DNA of 64,000 nt from Methanosarcina sp. DH2 (GTDB taxonomy: Archaea > Halobacteriota > Methanosarcinia > Methanosarcinales > Methanosarcinaceae). Position numbers and translations under genes: made by a program. Positions 28,572 through 37,207 of this stretch are shown one piece after another; positions within the stretch are counted from its first letter, which is position 1, and every line of letters begins with the position of its first letter. Location: the NCBI RefSeq assembly GCF_020804225.1, contig NZ_WJBI01000001.1, forward strand, positions 27,990 to 91,989, written 5' to 3'. A model generated the notes under the pieces. The model saw nothing but the letters and a program-made list of their open reading frames with translations, had not been told where the DNA came from and ran no database searches.

Positions 28572-29069
28572 TTGCTAAAGCAATTCTCAATTATTCTAAG
28601 TATATATTTTCTGGGTGAACTGTTTCATAAGGCTCTCGAGCTACCTGTTCCAGGCAATATTCTGGGTATGTTAATCCTTTTTTTCGGTCTGCTTACGGGT
28701 GTAATCAAGCTCGAAATGATAGACCGGATAAGCGATTTCCTGCTCGATAACCTGGCATTTTTCTTCCTTCCCGCAGGTGTCAGCCTGATAACCTGCTTTG
28801 CCCTGCTTGAAGGAAAATGGACTGCAATCCTCTGGGTTTCCATTATCTCAACAGTAATAATCCTGGGTGTCACGGGGCTGACAGTAGAGTTTGTCAAAAA
28901 GACCCTTCAAAGAAAGCTGATAGATACGGCTTTTTTAGGTAAAGAGACCGGTAAAGGCGAGATAAATAAAAAAGAAATTCAGGTTCACGAAAGAATACAG
29001 GCGCATGAAAGAGCACAGGCACATGAAAGAGCACAGGTGCGCGAAAGAAATACGGAAAAGGTGAGCTGA
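28572..29069 (+). CDS. lrgA: LrgA/CidA family membrane protein
   Basis: 165 residues with four membrane helices in the first 120, matching CidA/LrgA: LGELFHKALELPVPGNILGM and LDNLAFFFLPAGVSL. In bacteria these holin-like proteins act with LrgB in export of murein hydrolases or of pyruvate. Archaea have no murein, so pyruvate or another metabolite is more plausible. The start is TTG at 28572, 11 bases after AGGAGG. An ATG at 28564 in another frame makes only a four-residue peptide. The C-terminal tail has three QAHERA-type repeats. Confidence 0.88.
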   Translation: MLKQFSIILSIYFLGELFHKALELPVPGNILGMLILFFGLLTGVIKLEMIDRISDFLLDNLAFFFLPAGVSLITCFALLEGKWTAILWVSIISTVIILGVTGLTVEFVKKTLQRKLIDTAFLGKETGKGEINKKEIQVHERIQAHERAQAHERAQVRERNTEKVS

Positions 29070-29070
29070 A

Positions 29071-29787
29071 GTGCAGGCAGACTTTTTGAATAAATTCCTC
29101 AATACGCCCCTATTTGGAATTCTTATCTCTTTAGCCGCTTTTCAGATAGGCATTCTGCTCTATAAAAAGACACGTTCCTCTATCTTCAACCCTCTTCTTG
29201 TGGGCTTTATTCTTGTAATTCTTTTTCTTCTTTATTTCGGAATAGATTTTGAGACTTATAATGTGGGCGGGGACTACATTTCCTTCTTCCTCGGGCCTGC
29301 AACCATTGTTCTTGCCGTGCCTCTCTATCAAAAAATCCAGCTCCTTAAACGCGATGCTCTCCCCATAATTGCAGGAATAAGTGCAGGCTGCATTGCAGGA
29401 ATCTCAAGCATTCTTATCTTCTCCAACTTTTTCGGGCTTGATGAAACCATAACTAATTCTCTTGTCCCGAAATCCGTAACCACCCCCATAGGGATAGAGA
29501 TTTCAAAACAGATAGGCGGCTTGCCTGCAATAACAGTGGCTGCAATTATAGTAACAGGAATCATAGGAGCTGTGCTTGGACCATTTATCTGCCGCTGTTT
29601 CCGCATAAAAGACAGCGTCGCAGTTGGCATTGCAATCGGCACAGCCGCCCACGCTCTCGGGACAACGAGGGCAATAGAACTCGGGGAAACCGAAGGGGCA
29701 ATGAGCGGGCTTGCAATAGGGATTGCTGGCTTGATTACGGTTTTTCTTGCTCCAGTGACGCTTTACGTGTTCGGGGTCCTGTTCTAA
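29071..29787 (+). CDS. lrgB: LrgB family membrane protein
   Basis: 238-residue LrgB/CidB partner with about seven helices. Signatures are the central LVPKSVTTPIGIEISKQIGG and AHALGTTRAIELGETEGAMS (motifs abbreviated). The GTG start is one base after the lrgA stop, so translation is coupled. Together with LrgA it forms a two-component membrane system. The family's modern bacterial role is pyruvate/lactate-linked transport, which may carry over. Confidence 0.92.
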   Translation: MQADFLNKFLNTPLFGILISLAAFQIGILLYKKTRSSIFNPLLVGFILVILFLLYFGIDFETYNVGGDYISFFLGPATIVLAVPLYQKIQLLKRDALPIIAGISAGCIAGISSILIFSNFFGLDETITNSLVPKSVTTPIGIEISKQIGGLPAITVAAIIVTGIIGAVLGPFICRCFRIKDSVAVGIAIGTAAHALGTTRAIELGETEGAMSGLAIGIAGLITVFLAPVTLYVFGVLF

Positions 29788-29971
29788 TAATCTTATTTCC
29801 CAAAAAAACGAAATAAAAGAGAACGAAATAAAAAAGATGTAAAATAATATAAATGAAAAAGAATGTTTTCAGATAGTGTTTCAGATAAACTGTTCAGATG
29901 GTATTTCAGGTTGACACCAAATTCTATTTCGCTTAATCCTTGAAGACTTTTTTGGCTTCTGAGGTTGCGGG

Positions 29972-30376
29972 TTACCTGAAGTCCGTGTACATCCGCATCT
30001 GAAAGTTGCCCTGCTGTATTCTTTTCTTTATTAACCCTTTTGCTATCCCCACATAGATTTCTCGAATTTGAGGGATTAGCATGGAAAAACCTATGGCATC
30101 GGTCAGAAAGCCAGGAGTCAGGAGAGCAAAGCCTCCAATTAATACAAAGAGCCCGTGCAGGAGTTCGTTTCCCGGCACATATCCCTGTGCTGTTGCGTTC
30201 TGGATCTGGCGAAGCACCCGAAAGCCCTGACTTTTTGTCAAATAAGCCCCAAGGCTTGCAGTTATCAGAATGATAAGCACGGTGTTTATAGCTCCGATTA
30301 TGCCCCCGATCTTGATCAGGAGATAGATCTCCACAAGAGGAATAATCAGGAATAGGGAAAATAGTTTAAAAAACAT
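29972..30376 (-). CDS. fxsA: FxsA family membrane protein
   Basis: 134 residues. The FxsA domain (first ~110) shows LFLIIPLVEIYLLIKIGGII, TASLGAYLTKSQGFRVL and GGFALLTPGFLTDAIGF. Three to four short helices are predicted. FxsA in E. coli affects exclusion of phage T7; the ancestral role is unknown. The gene is convergent with lrgB and single. Confidence 0.9.
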   Translation of the reverse strand: MFFKLFSLFLIIPLVEIYLLIKIGGIIGAINTVLIILITASLGAYLTKSQGFRVLRQIQNATAQGYVPGNELLHGLFVLIGGFALLTPGFLTDAIGFSMLIPQIREIYVGIAKGLIKKRIQQGNFQMRMYTDFR

Positions 30377-30570
30377 GGTGGTCAGTTTCAGAGATCATTG
30401 GATGATTGTTAAATGTCTATTAGTTTGTGTCAGTACCAGAGTTCATTTTAAATTTTTAGGCAATAAGGAAAGTATAGTTCTCATATATTGTTTTTTTGGA
30501 GCTTTATCCAGCAAGGTTTTCCGGAACACGTTTCGCGATTGAATAAAAGAAAAAAATAACAAACTGCGGC

Positions 30571-30680
30571 GAGAACTTTTTCCTAATTCTTTACCTCCTG
30601 AGCTTTTTCCTAATGCTTTTTCTCCTGAGCTTTTTCCTAATGTTTTTTCTCCTGAGCTTTTTCCTAATGCTTCTTCTCCT
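30571..30680. repeat. 27-bp tandem repeat, three copies plus one degenerate
   Basis: Three units starting GAGCTTTTTCCTAATGCTTT at 30600, 30627 and 30654, with a weaker first copy at 30571-30599. They create a false minus-strand frame of 100 residues with repeated SSGEKALGK. Directly followed by a longer intergenic element. Confidence 0.85.
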
Positions 30681-30756
30681 GAGTTTCGCTTCGGGATCAT
30701 AGAAAATCTGGGATTTTTCGGGTTGCACTGCCAGTACAATAGCACGAGGTCTGTTT

Positions 30757-30965
30757 CAGCAGAGTTGCGGCTCTGCAGTGCGCTGCCCTTTTCGCTGCGC
30801 TCAAGAGGACCAATTTATGGGTTGGCAGCATCAAGCCTCGGTCAGATGACTAACTTATAAGGTCTCTAACCCGTACAACAGTACTCGCCATATCGGGCCG
30901 TTCTTGTCACGCTCGACGAAGAAGAGCGGCCTTTCCCGTAAGAAAAGAAAAGCCAGCATGAAAGT
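30757..30965. repeat. Long dispersed intergenic element, copy 1
   Basis: About 200 bp matched in order to 42640-42840. Shared blocks are CGCTCAAGAGGACCAATTTA, TCTAACC-GTACA and TGTCACGCTCGACGAAGAAG followed by AGCGGCCTTTCCC. The spacing of the blocks is similar in both copies. No open frame is shared, so this is a non-coding repeat family. Confidence 0.65.
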
Positions 30966-31106
30966 CAGAAAGTAAAAGAGGCCGGAGAATCAAATAGGAA
31001 AACAGCAAATCGAAACTTATAATCCGTGGTTTTTCAGGTTTCAAGCCCCAGAAACCCTCAACAGGAATATATTCAAAGGCGCCATAATAGTCTTGGGGGA
31101 TTAGGT

Positions 31107-31958
31107 ATGATTGGAGGGGTTAGCGAAAGCGTTAAAATGTCATTCGGGTTTATTCTCGGGGAAATTTTCGATCTATATGAGAAAATAAAGGATCTGCCTG
31201 AAAAAGAAATCCTTTATGGTTCTTCCGATCAATATGGGTCATTTTTTCAGAGGCTGAATTCCCTTGTTATGCTGGATCCAGGAGATAATGCAGTCCAGGA
31301 ACTTTTGAACAACAGGGAGTTGGAACCGATTTTTATTTCAATTTACAGGTTTAGAAACCTCTATACGGTAAGGCTTGAAACTGAGCATGCAAACGAGATC
31401 CTTGCAGGTAAATCGCCCTGGAAAGTCCTTGAGGGATTTCCTTTCTACGGGAATTATCTCAAACTGGTCAGAACGGAATACGAGGGTCTCGGGCTCAAAC
31501 AGGGAGATAGAATCCTTTTTCTCGGGAGCGGACCCCTTCCCCTAACCCTGATCGTTTTTCTAAAGCAGCATGGGGTAAAGAGCACAGGGATAGAACAGGA
31601 TCCTGTGAGAGCAAATCTCTCTAAAGAGGTACTTAAAAAGCTTGAAGTTTACGGAGATATCAGTATACTCAATGGAAACCATTTTTCATTGAGTAAAGAA
31701 GATCTCATAAACCCTGACTCAGGCACCGGAGCCATTATGATAGCTGCCCAGGCCGAACCTAAAAAAGAAATTCTTAATCACCTGTTGAAAGTGATACCTG
31801 TTGGGTGCAGGATTTCGTATAGAATTTATGAGAAAGGATTAATGAAACTGCTGAATAGAGATTTTCTACCTGATTTTCCTGAAGCCTTTAAGGAACAGAG
31901 AATCCAGCCTGAACCTCCTGCTTATAACACGGTTGTGTTTCTGGAAAAAAAGAAATAA
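31107..31958 (+). CDS. Nicotianamine synthase-like aminopropyl transferase
   Basis: 283 residues. The signature FLGSGPLPLTLIVFLKQHGV is the SAM-binding motif of nicotianamine synthases. FPFYGNYLKLVRTEYEGL before it and TGIEQDPVRANLSKEV after it also fit. Archaeal homologues condense aminocarboxypropyl groups from SAM into nicotianamine-like metal chelators. The start is taken at ATG 31107, 6 bases after GGGGGA, rather than 31026, which would reach toward the intergenic element. It is a single gene with its own hairpin terminator. The product is probably a metallophore for Ni, Co or Fe; that is inference. Confidence 0.8.
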   Translation: MIGGVSESVKMSFGFILGEIFDLYEKIKDLPEKEILYGSSDQYGSFFQRLNSLVMLDPGDNAVQELLNNRELEPIFISIYRFRNLYTVRLETEHANEILAGKSPWKVLEGFPFYGNYLKLVRTEYEGLGLKQGDRILFLGSGPLPLTLIVFLKQHGVKSTGIEQDPVRANLSKEVLKKLEVYGDISILNGNHFSLSKEDLINPDSGTGAIMIAAQAEPKKEILNHLLKVIPVGCRISYRIYEKGLMKLLNRDFLPDFPEAFKEQRIQPEPPAYNTVVFLEKKK

Positions 31959-31960
31959 TT

Positions 31961-31978
31961 GCTCCAGGTTTCTGGAGC
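31961..31978 (+). terminator. Hairpin after the nicotianamine-synthase-like gene
   Basis: GCTCCAG, loop GTTT, CTGGAGC: a perfect 7-bp stem three bases after the stop. Close copies of this hairpin (CTCCAG..TTTCTGGAG) recur near 34525-34545 and 37168-37190, each in the same relative place beside the duplicated surface-protein unit. Confidence 0.55.
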
Positions 31979-32096
31979 ATTACAAATGTATTTTTTCGAA
32001 TTTAATTTCGATTATGATATTTTTCCGAAATTCGGTGATTGATAGTACTCGATATGTTACCTGTTTCTGTTTCATTATCTGACATTTTGTATTCTT

Positions 32097-33848
32097 TTAT
32101 CTTGTGGTGGTAGTGTTGCTACAGACGTTGACTACATTACTTTTCATAACTGTACAGTTATTGTTGCTTATGGTCAGGTTAACTCTGTAATTTCCGGGTT
32201 TATTATATACGTGTATAGGGTTCTGCTCAGTTGAGTTTGTCCCGTCTCCAAAGGTCCAGTACCATTTATTCGCATCTTTTGATAGGTCCGTAAACTTTAC
32301 CACCAGAACGAGACTGCTGGTGAAGTTTGCAGCAGGACATTTTGGTACTGTAGGACATGTAGGACATGGACAGGTCGGACATGGTGGTTTTTGTACTGGA
32401 ATAACACACACACAATGTCCAGATGGAGGAACAAGAATGCTCCTTGCAGGTGCCGTTGATATGATGTTGTTATTTATCGTGTTAATTACAGTGATTGTGT
32501 TGCTGTTAAGATTAGTCACATGTGCTTCATTTCCTATTACTGAAATTGCAGCAGGATATTCTCCAACATTAATTGTGCCTATAATGTTGTTGTTTATCGT
32601 GTTAATTACAGTGACAGTGTTGCTGTTTGCGTTACAAACAAATGCCTTTTCTCCTGCGACTGCAATTCCAGTAGGATAGCTTCCAACATTAATCGTGCCT
32701 ATAATGTTGTTATTTATTGTGTTAATTACAGTGACAGTATTGCTATTAGCATTAGTTACAAATGCCTTTTCTCCTGCGACTGCAATTCCGGCAGGACGCT
32801 CCCCAACATTAATTGTGCCTGTAACATTGTTGTTTATTGTGTTAATTACAGAGACAGTGTTGCTGTTAATATTAGTCACATATGCATTTTGTCCTGCGAC
32901 TGCAATAGCGCCAGGATGATTTCCAACATTAATCGTGCCTATAACGTTGTTGTTTATCGTGTTAATTACAGTGACAGTGTTACTATTAACATTGGTCACA
33001 TATGCCTTTTCTCCTGCAAATGCAATTCCAGAAGGATAATTTCCAACGTTGATTGTGGCTTCAACACTGTTGTTTATTGTGTTAATCACAGAGACAGTAT
33101 TGTTGTTAATGTTAGTCACATATGCATATGTTCCATTTGGACTGACCGCAACTCCTCCAGTATCGGGGCCTAATTCCAATGTGGATGTAGTATTATCTTC
33201 GTTAACTATAGTGAAAGTACCATTAGTTTCCACTGCTGGTGATATGATTTCTGGTAATGTTACATCTTCCTCTGGTACTGTTACAACATCCTCTGGTACT
33301 GTTATACTATCCCCTGATACTATTATATCCTCCTGTGGTATTGTTTCAATAGGCTCTGTTACTTCTCCGGTAGGCTCTGTTACCTCTTCAGTAGGTTCTG
33401 TTACTTCTTCAGTAGGTTCTGTTACTTCTTCAGTAGGTTCTGTTACTTCTTCAGTAGGTTCCGTTACCTCTTCAGTAGGTTCCGTTACCTCTTCAGTAGG
33501 TTCCGTTACCTCTTCAGTAGGTTCTGTTACCTCTTCAGTAGGCTCTGTTACTTCTTCAGTGGGTTCCGTTACCTCTTCAGTAGGTTCTGTTACTTCTTCA
33601 GTAGGTTCCGTTACTTCTTCAATAGGCTCTGTTACTTCTTCAGTAGGTTCCGTTACTTCTTCAGTAGGTTCTGTTACTTCTTCAGTAGGCTCTGTTACTT
33701 CTTCTGTTTCATTAGTCCCTGGCTCTATTGGTAATAACGTTTCCCCATTCTGTGCGCTTACTGACGCAGCCGTTATTGATATTAAAAAAAAAATCACCGT
33801 GAAAATACTTAATATCTTTTGTGTTCGGTCAGATTTTTGTTTCCCCAT
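32097..33848 (-). CDS. Secreted YVTN beta-propeller and PKD surface protein, copy 1
   Basis: 583 residues. Signal peptide at about 1-33 (KILSIFTVIFFLISITAASVSA). Then a stalk of 17 heptads TEEVTEP, about 46-165. A beta-propeller of YVTN blades follows (about 215-465; repeats like AYVTNINSNTVSVINTINN), then a Cys/Pro linker PCPTCPCPTCPTVPKC and a PKD domain with WYWTFGDGTNSTEQNP near 535-575. It is secreted or bound to the S-layer; there is no C-terminal anchor helix. Role in cell surface structure or adhesion is inferred. It is a paralogue of 34705-36345. Confidence 0.88.
   Translation of the reverse strand: MGKQKSDRTQKILSIFTVIFFLISITAASVSAQNGETLLPIEPGTNETEEVTEPTEEVTEPTEEVTEPTEEVTEPIEEVTEPTEEVTEPTEEVTEPTEEVTEPTEEVTEPTEEVTEPTEEVTEPTEEVTEPTEEVTEPTEEVTEPTEEVTEPTEEVTEPTGEVTEPIETIPQEDIIVSGDSITVPEDVVTVPEEDVTLPEIISPAVETNGTFTIVNEDNTTSTLELGPDTGGVAVSPNGTYAYVTNINNNTVSVINTINNSVEATINVGNYPSGIAFAGEKAYVTNVNSNTVTVINTINNNVIGTINVGNHPGAIAVAGQNAYVTNINSNTVSVINTINNNVTGTINVGERPAGIAVAGEKAFVTNANSNTVTVINTINNNIIGTINVGSYPTGIAVAGEKAFVCNANSNTVTVINTINNNIIGTINVGEYPAAISVIGNEAHVTNLNSNTITVINTINNNIISTAPARSILVPPSGHCVCVIPVQKPPCPTCPCPTCPTVPKCPAANFTSSLVLVVKFTDLSKDANKWYWTFGDGTNSTEQNPIHVYNKPGNYRVNLTISNNNCTVMKSNVVNVCSNTTTTR
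33352..33708 (-). repeat. 17 tandem 21-bp repeats in the surface-protein gene
   Basis: Seventeen consecutive 21-bp units encode the heptad T-E-E-V-T-E-P, with single variants (I for T, G for E). Third-position changes among units show some age, but uniform length implies ongoing slippage. The tract sets the length of an acidic extended stalk between signal peptide and propeller. Confidence 0.92.
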
Positions 33849-33855
33849 TTGTTAT

Positions 33856-34033
33856 ACACTCCAGATTTTGTTAAGTTTGATACAATTTTGACCTGGTTTT
33901 TTAACCCACTCCCGTTCGACAGATCTACTGGAAAATATTTCTTACAATCCGTCGCCCATACTAATTTTTAAAAATTATCATCAAAGTTTTATACAATTAG
34001 CATAGCCATTGAAAGTGCCTTCAAATTGTATCA
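33856..34033 (-). promoter_or_regulatory. Conserved upstream motifs of surface gene copy 1
   Basis: Two blocks are shared with copy 2. Close to the start (33856-33890), minus strand: TTGTATCAAACTTAACAAAA then TCTGGAGTG. About 165 bp upstream (34011-34033): TGATACAATTTGAAGGCACT then TTC. Both contain the core GTATCAAA/GATACAATTT. Between them A/T-rich DNA would hold the promoter. Confidence 0.5.
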
Positions 34034-34704
34034 GGGAAAGATTATATTGATCTGATATAATAATTAGAGAAATATAAATAAGTATATTATAATAATAAAA
34101 GCTTTGAAGTAGATCGTCTAGTCCCTATAAATATATGTCAAGAAGATATTTTTTTAACGCATTTCCTGACCTCAAAAAAGGGTCAACAAAACATAATCCA
34201 TTAACCGAATGTGAAAAGAGGCCGGAAGTTCATATTGTCTTGAATAAAATATATTGGGCGAACATACAGATTAGTTTCATATCTTCATACATCTTATGGA
34301 AACTAGTCTTTTTCTTATCAAGAATGGTATCTATTCCTTAGCTTTGATACTTATAATACATTTTTTAAATTAGGAAAAAGTTAAAGTAGCCTTTTATGAT
34401 TTTGATCAATAGTTTTCGACTACTATCTAACTTTTACTTTAACAATTGTATTTTAGATTGAACACTGAAAAGTAGCACAAATTGGAAAAAATATACCACA
34501 GTCAAGCTTCTGGTAAAAAAGAGAACTACTCCATACTTCTGGAGCTATACATGTAGAGTTCTGTACGAAAATGCTACAAAGAAATTATTCTTGCCTTACC
34601 GGAACCTGAACCTGAATCTCAAGTATGGATATTCTTCCGAAATCCAGTGGCTTATGGCTTGATTGTGCTGCCTGGCACGGTTCAATTAATCCGGTGCTGT
34701 TCAG
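34034..34704. other. Intergenic DNA of the duplicated unit, with MerR tail remnant
   Basis: No gene. 34236-34260 (TTGAATAAAATATATTGGGC) matches 36760-36785, and 34300-34340 matches 36830-36860, each about 2.52 kb away. At 34585-34641 the minus strand reads SILEIQVQVPVRQE-stop, resembling the last residues of the MerR gene (ELMTEVQIQVRKR-stop). These matches show that the unit duplicated in tandem included the end of that gene. The plus-strand 68-codon frame at 34135 is not believed. Confidence 0.5.
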
Positions 34705-36345
34705 TTACCTGGCGCAGTTAATATAGTTACAGACATTGATTATGCCAAATTTTGAATCTGTACCCTTTGCATTGTGTACGGTCAGTTTAACTTTGTATTT
34801 GCCTGGTTTTTCGTATACGTGTAGAGGGTTCCTATCAGTCGACTTCGTTCCGTCTCCAAAGTCCCATCTCCACTTGGTTGCATTTTTCGATTGATCTTTG
34901 AACTGCACCGCCAGGACGAGGTCGCCACTGAAGTCCGCAACAGGAGGTGCTGGTTTTATTACCGGGAGAGGACAGGCACATTTCCCGGAAGTGACGGGAA
35001 CGCTTTTTGCAGGTTTAGTAGATATCACGGAATTTGTGTCTATATCAATTATAGAGACAGTTTTACCGTAGATATCTGTCACATGTACATTTTTTCCATC
35101 TACTGCAATTCCTGCAGGATACTTCCCTACATTAACTGTAGTTATAACATTGTTTGTAACCGTGTTAATTACAGAAACAGTATTACTGTAAAGGTTCGTC
35201 ACATATACCTTAGTCCCGTCCGGGGAGGCCGCAATTCCAGCAGGATAGTCTCCAACATTAACTGTCGCTATAACATTATTTGTAGCCGCATTAATCACGG
35301 AAATCGTGTCGCTGAAAACATTCGCAACATATATGTTTGGTCCCGCAGTTACAATTCCAGCAGGATAATCTCCAACATTAACTGTGGTTATAACGTTGTT
35401 TGTAACCGTATTAACTATAGTAACATAGTTGTTGTAAACATTGGTCACATATACTTTTGTCCCGTCCGGGGAGACTGTAACTCCAGTCGGATAATCTCCA
35501 ACATTAACTGTAGCTATAACGTTGTTTGTAATCGCATCAATTATAGACAAAGTATTGCTGTAAACGTTTGCCACATATACCTGTGTTCCATTTGGATTGA
35601 CTGCAATTCCAGCAGGATAATTTCCAACATCCACGGTAGTTATAACATTGTTTGTAACCGTATTAATTACAGAAACGGTATTGTTGACAACATTTGTTAC
35701 ATATATGTTTGTTCCATTAGGGCTGACTGCAACTGCTCCAGGATTGTCTCCTAAATCCACAGTAGCTGTAATGTTTGCGGCGTCGTCAATTATAGAGATA
35801 TTGTCGCTTGCTCCGGCTGTTGGTGGTATTAAGAGAATAGGTATTTCTTCATTCTCTGTTATGTTAATTCCTGCTTCTGCAGGCACTGTTATATTAGGCT
35901 CTATTCCAAGAGACTCTATTTCGATAAGTTCTGTTACTACAGGCTCTGTTATATTAGGCTCTATTCCAAGAGACTCTATTTCGATAAGTTCTGTTACTAC
36001 AGGCTCTGTTATATCGGGCTCTATCTCAACTGGCTCTATTACAGCAGGTTCTGTTATTTTAAGCTCTGTTTCAAGAGGCTCTGTCTCTGCAGGTTCCGTT
36101 TCTACTGGTTCTATTTCGGTAGGTTCTGTCTCAGCGGGTTCTGTTTCGGTAAGTTCAGTTTCCGTGGGCTCTGTTACTGCTGGTTGTATTTCTTCAGGTT
36201 CTGTTACGTTGCCTGATGGTGATACTTCGCCTGACATTTCCTCATTCGTTGCGTTCACAGAAGCAGCTGTTATTGATACTACAAAAAAGATTATCGTGAA
36301 AATACACAGTATTTTTTGTGTTCTCTCAAATACTCGTTTCCCCAT
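34705..36345 (-). CDS. Secreted YVTN beta-propeller and PKD surface protein, copy 2
   Basis: 546-residue paralogue of 32097-33848 with the same order: signal peptide (KILCIFTIIFFVVSITAASV), acidic stalk, YVTN propeller (about 195-430, blades such as VYVTNVYNNYVTIVNTVTNN), a short Pro/Cys linker and a PKD domain (WRWDFGDGTKSTDRNPLHVY, near 490-530). The stalk differs: it is built of irregular T/I-E-P pentads and a duplicated 20-residue block instead of heptads. Several blades keep the conserved GDYPAGIAV-type turns. Same surface role inferred. Confidence 0.88.
   Translation of the reverse strand: MGKRVFERTQKILCIFTIIFFVVSITAASVNATNEEMSGEVSPSGNVTEPEEIQPAVTEPTETELTETEPAETEPTEIEPVETEPAETEPLETELKITEPAVIEPVEIEPDITEPVVTELIEIESLGIEPNITEPVVTELIEIESLGIEPNITVPAEAGINITENEEIPILLIPPTAGASDNISIIDDAANITATVDLGDNPGAVAVSPNGTNIYVTNVVNNTVSVINTVTNNVITTVDVGNYPAGIAVNPNGTQVYVANVYSNTLSIIDAITNNVIATVNVGDYPTGVTVSPDGTKVYVTNVYNNYVTIVNTVTNNVITTVNVGDYPAGIVTAGPNIYVANVFSDTISVINAATNNVIATVNVGDYPAGIAASPDGTKVYVTNLYSNTVSVINTVTNNVITTVNVGKYPAGIAVDGKNVHVTDIYGKTVSIIDIDTNSVISTKPAKSVPVTSGKCACPLPVIKPAPPVADFSGDLVLAVQFKDQSKNATKWRWDFGDGTKSTDRNPLHVYEKPGKYKVKLTVHNAKGTDSKFGIINVCNYINCAR
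35881..36000 (-). repeat. 60-bp tandem duplication in the stalk of copy 2
   Basis: 35881-35940 and 35941-36000 are identical except for one base near the left end. Each encodes the 20-residue block VVTELIEIESLGIEPNITEP (or its variant ending VP). The near-identity means a recent event. Confidence 0.92.
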
Positions 36346-36557
36346 TTATGTCCACTCCAGATTTTTGCTCAGTTTGATACAACTCGGTCTGGTTCTTCGA
36401 TCCGCTTCCCTCCAACTGATTCGCCGGATAGATGTTATTTTACCAGTTAATTCCACACTGGTTATGAGAGAATAGTATTATTGGTAAAATTCTATCATTA
36501 ATTGGCAAAATTATATTATTATTTATATGTCAGTGAAAGTGATTTCAAATTGTATCG
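36346..36557 (-). promoter_or_regulatory. Conserved upstream motifs of surface gene copy 2
   Basis: Counterpart of 33856-34033. On the minus strand GTTGTATCAAACTGAGCAAA then AATCTGGAGTG lies near the start. CGATACAATTTGAAATCACT then TTC lies at 36535-36557, about 190 bp upstream. Conservation of these two blocks is higher than that of the DNA between them. Confidence 0.5.
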
Positions 36558-37207
36558 ACAATGTATTAATTTTCAGAGAATATAACTATGAAAGAACTAT
36601 AATTCAGAAGTTTATAAAAATAAAAGTTCGAAATTTTCTAGGCCAGTTACTGAAAAATATCTTCCGACAATAAGATATGTGAAAGTTCCTTTTACTTTTA
36701 ATAAAAATGTACAAAAATATAATCTTACTTTTTAATATAAAAATAAAATAAAAATGCATCTAGTTTTGAATAACATATATTGGGCGGGCTATATAATAAA
36801 TTCTAAAACTTTGTAAATTCTATAGAAGGTAGCATTTTTCTTACCAGACATAGAACCTATTCCTTAACTTGTTGGTAAACTAGTTCCCGGATCAATCTTA
36901 TTTTTTAATCATTGAAACTTCTCAGAACTGATTTTATGATTGCTGATTCTGTAATCCACAGTCTTATGGAACATCCTGAATATGAGGTTAAAGAAACTAA
37001 TCTTGAATTCCCGAACTGGCCAGGTAACAGATAGGATTCTATTCATAACTCTGGTTTTACTATCCTTGATAGCTGCATCACTGTATTGTTTTTAGTTAGT
37101 AATGGATAAGATCCTACTTATTACGCAGCCATAATCTCTTGAAAAAATCTCTCTTGAAAAAAGAACTGCTCCAGATTTCTGGAGTAATATCTGGAGCAAC
37201 GACCAAA
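36558..37207. other. Gap with duplicated intergenic sequence
   Basis: Mostly A/T-rich. A 32-codon plus-strand frame at 36936-37034 (IADSVIHSLMEHPEYEVKET...) looks protein-like but has no ribosome-binding site or family; it may be a gene remnant. The hairpin CTCCAGATTTCTGGAG near 37168-37190 lies just after the MerR stop. Confidence 0.4.

Noticed and set aside
30443..30745. 100-codon minus-strand frame with SSGEKALGK repeats
   Set aside because: Translation of the 27-bp repeat tract and adjoining intergenic element.
33049..33891. 280-codon plus-strand frame rich in GSVTSSV repeats
   Set aside because: It is the antisense of the TEEVTEP stalk and YVTN blades. The minus strand has the signal peptide, PKD domain and conserved paralogue; the repeat length divisible by three keeps the other strand open.
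34135..34341. 68-codon plus-strand frame between the surface genes
   Set aside because: Its DNA is part of the duplicated intergenic region, and the counterpart at 36660-36870 is not open in the same way.
35648..36475. 275-codon plus-strand frame opposite the second surface gene
   Set aside because: Serine-rich antisense of the stalk; no ribosome-binding site or domain.
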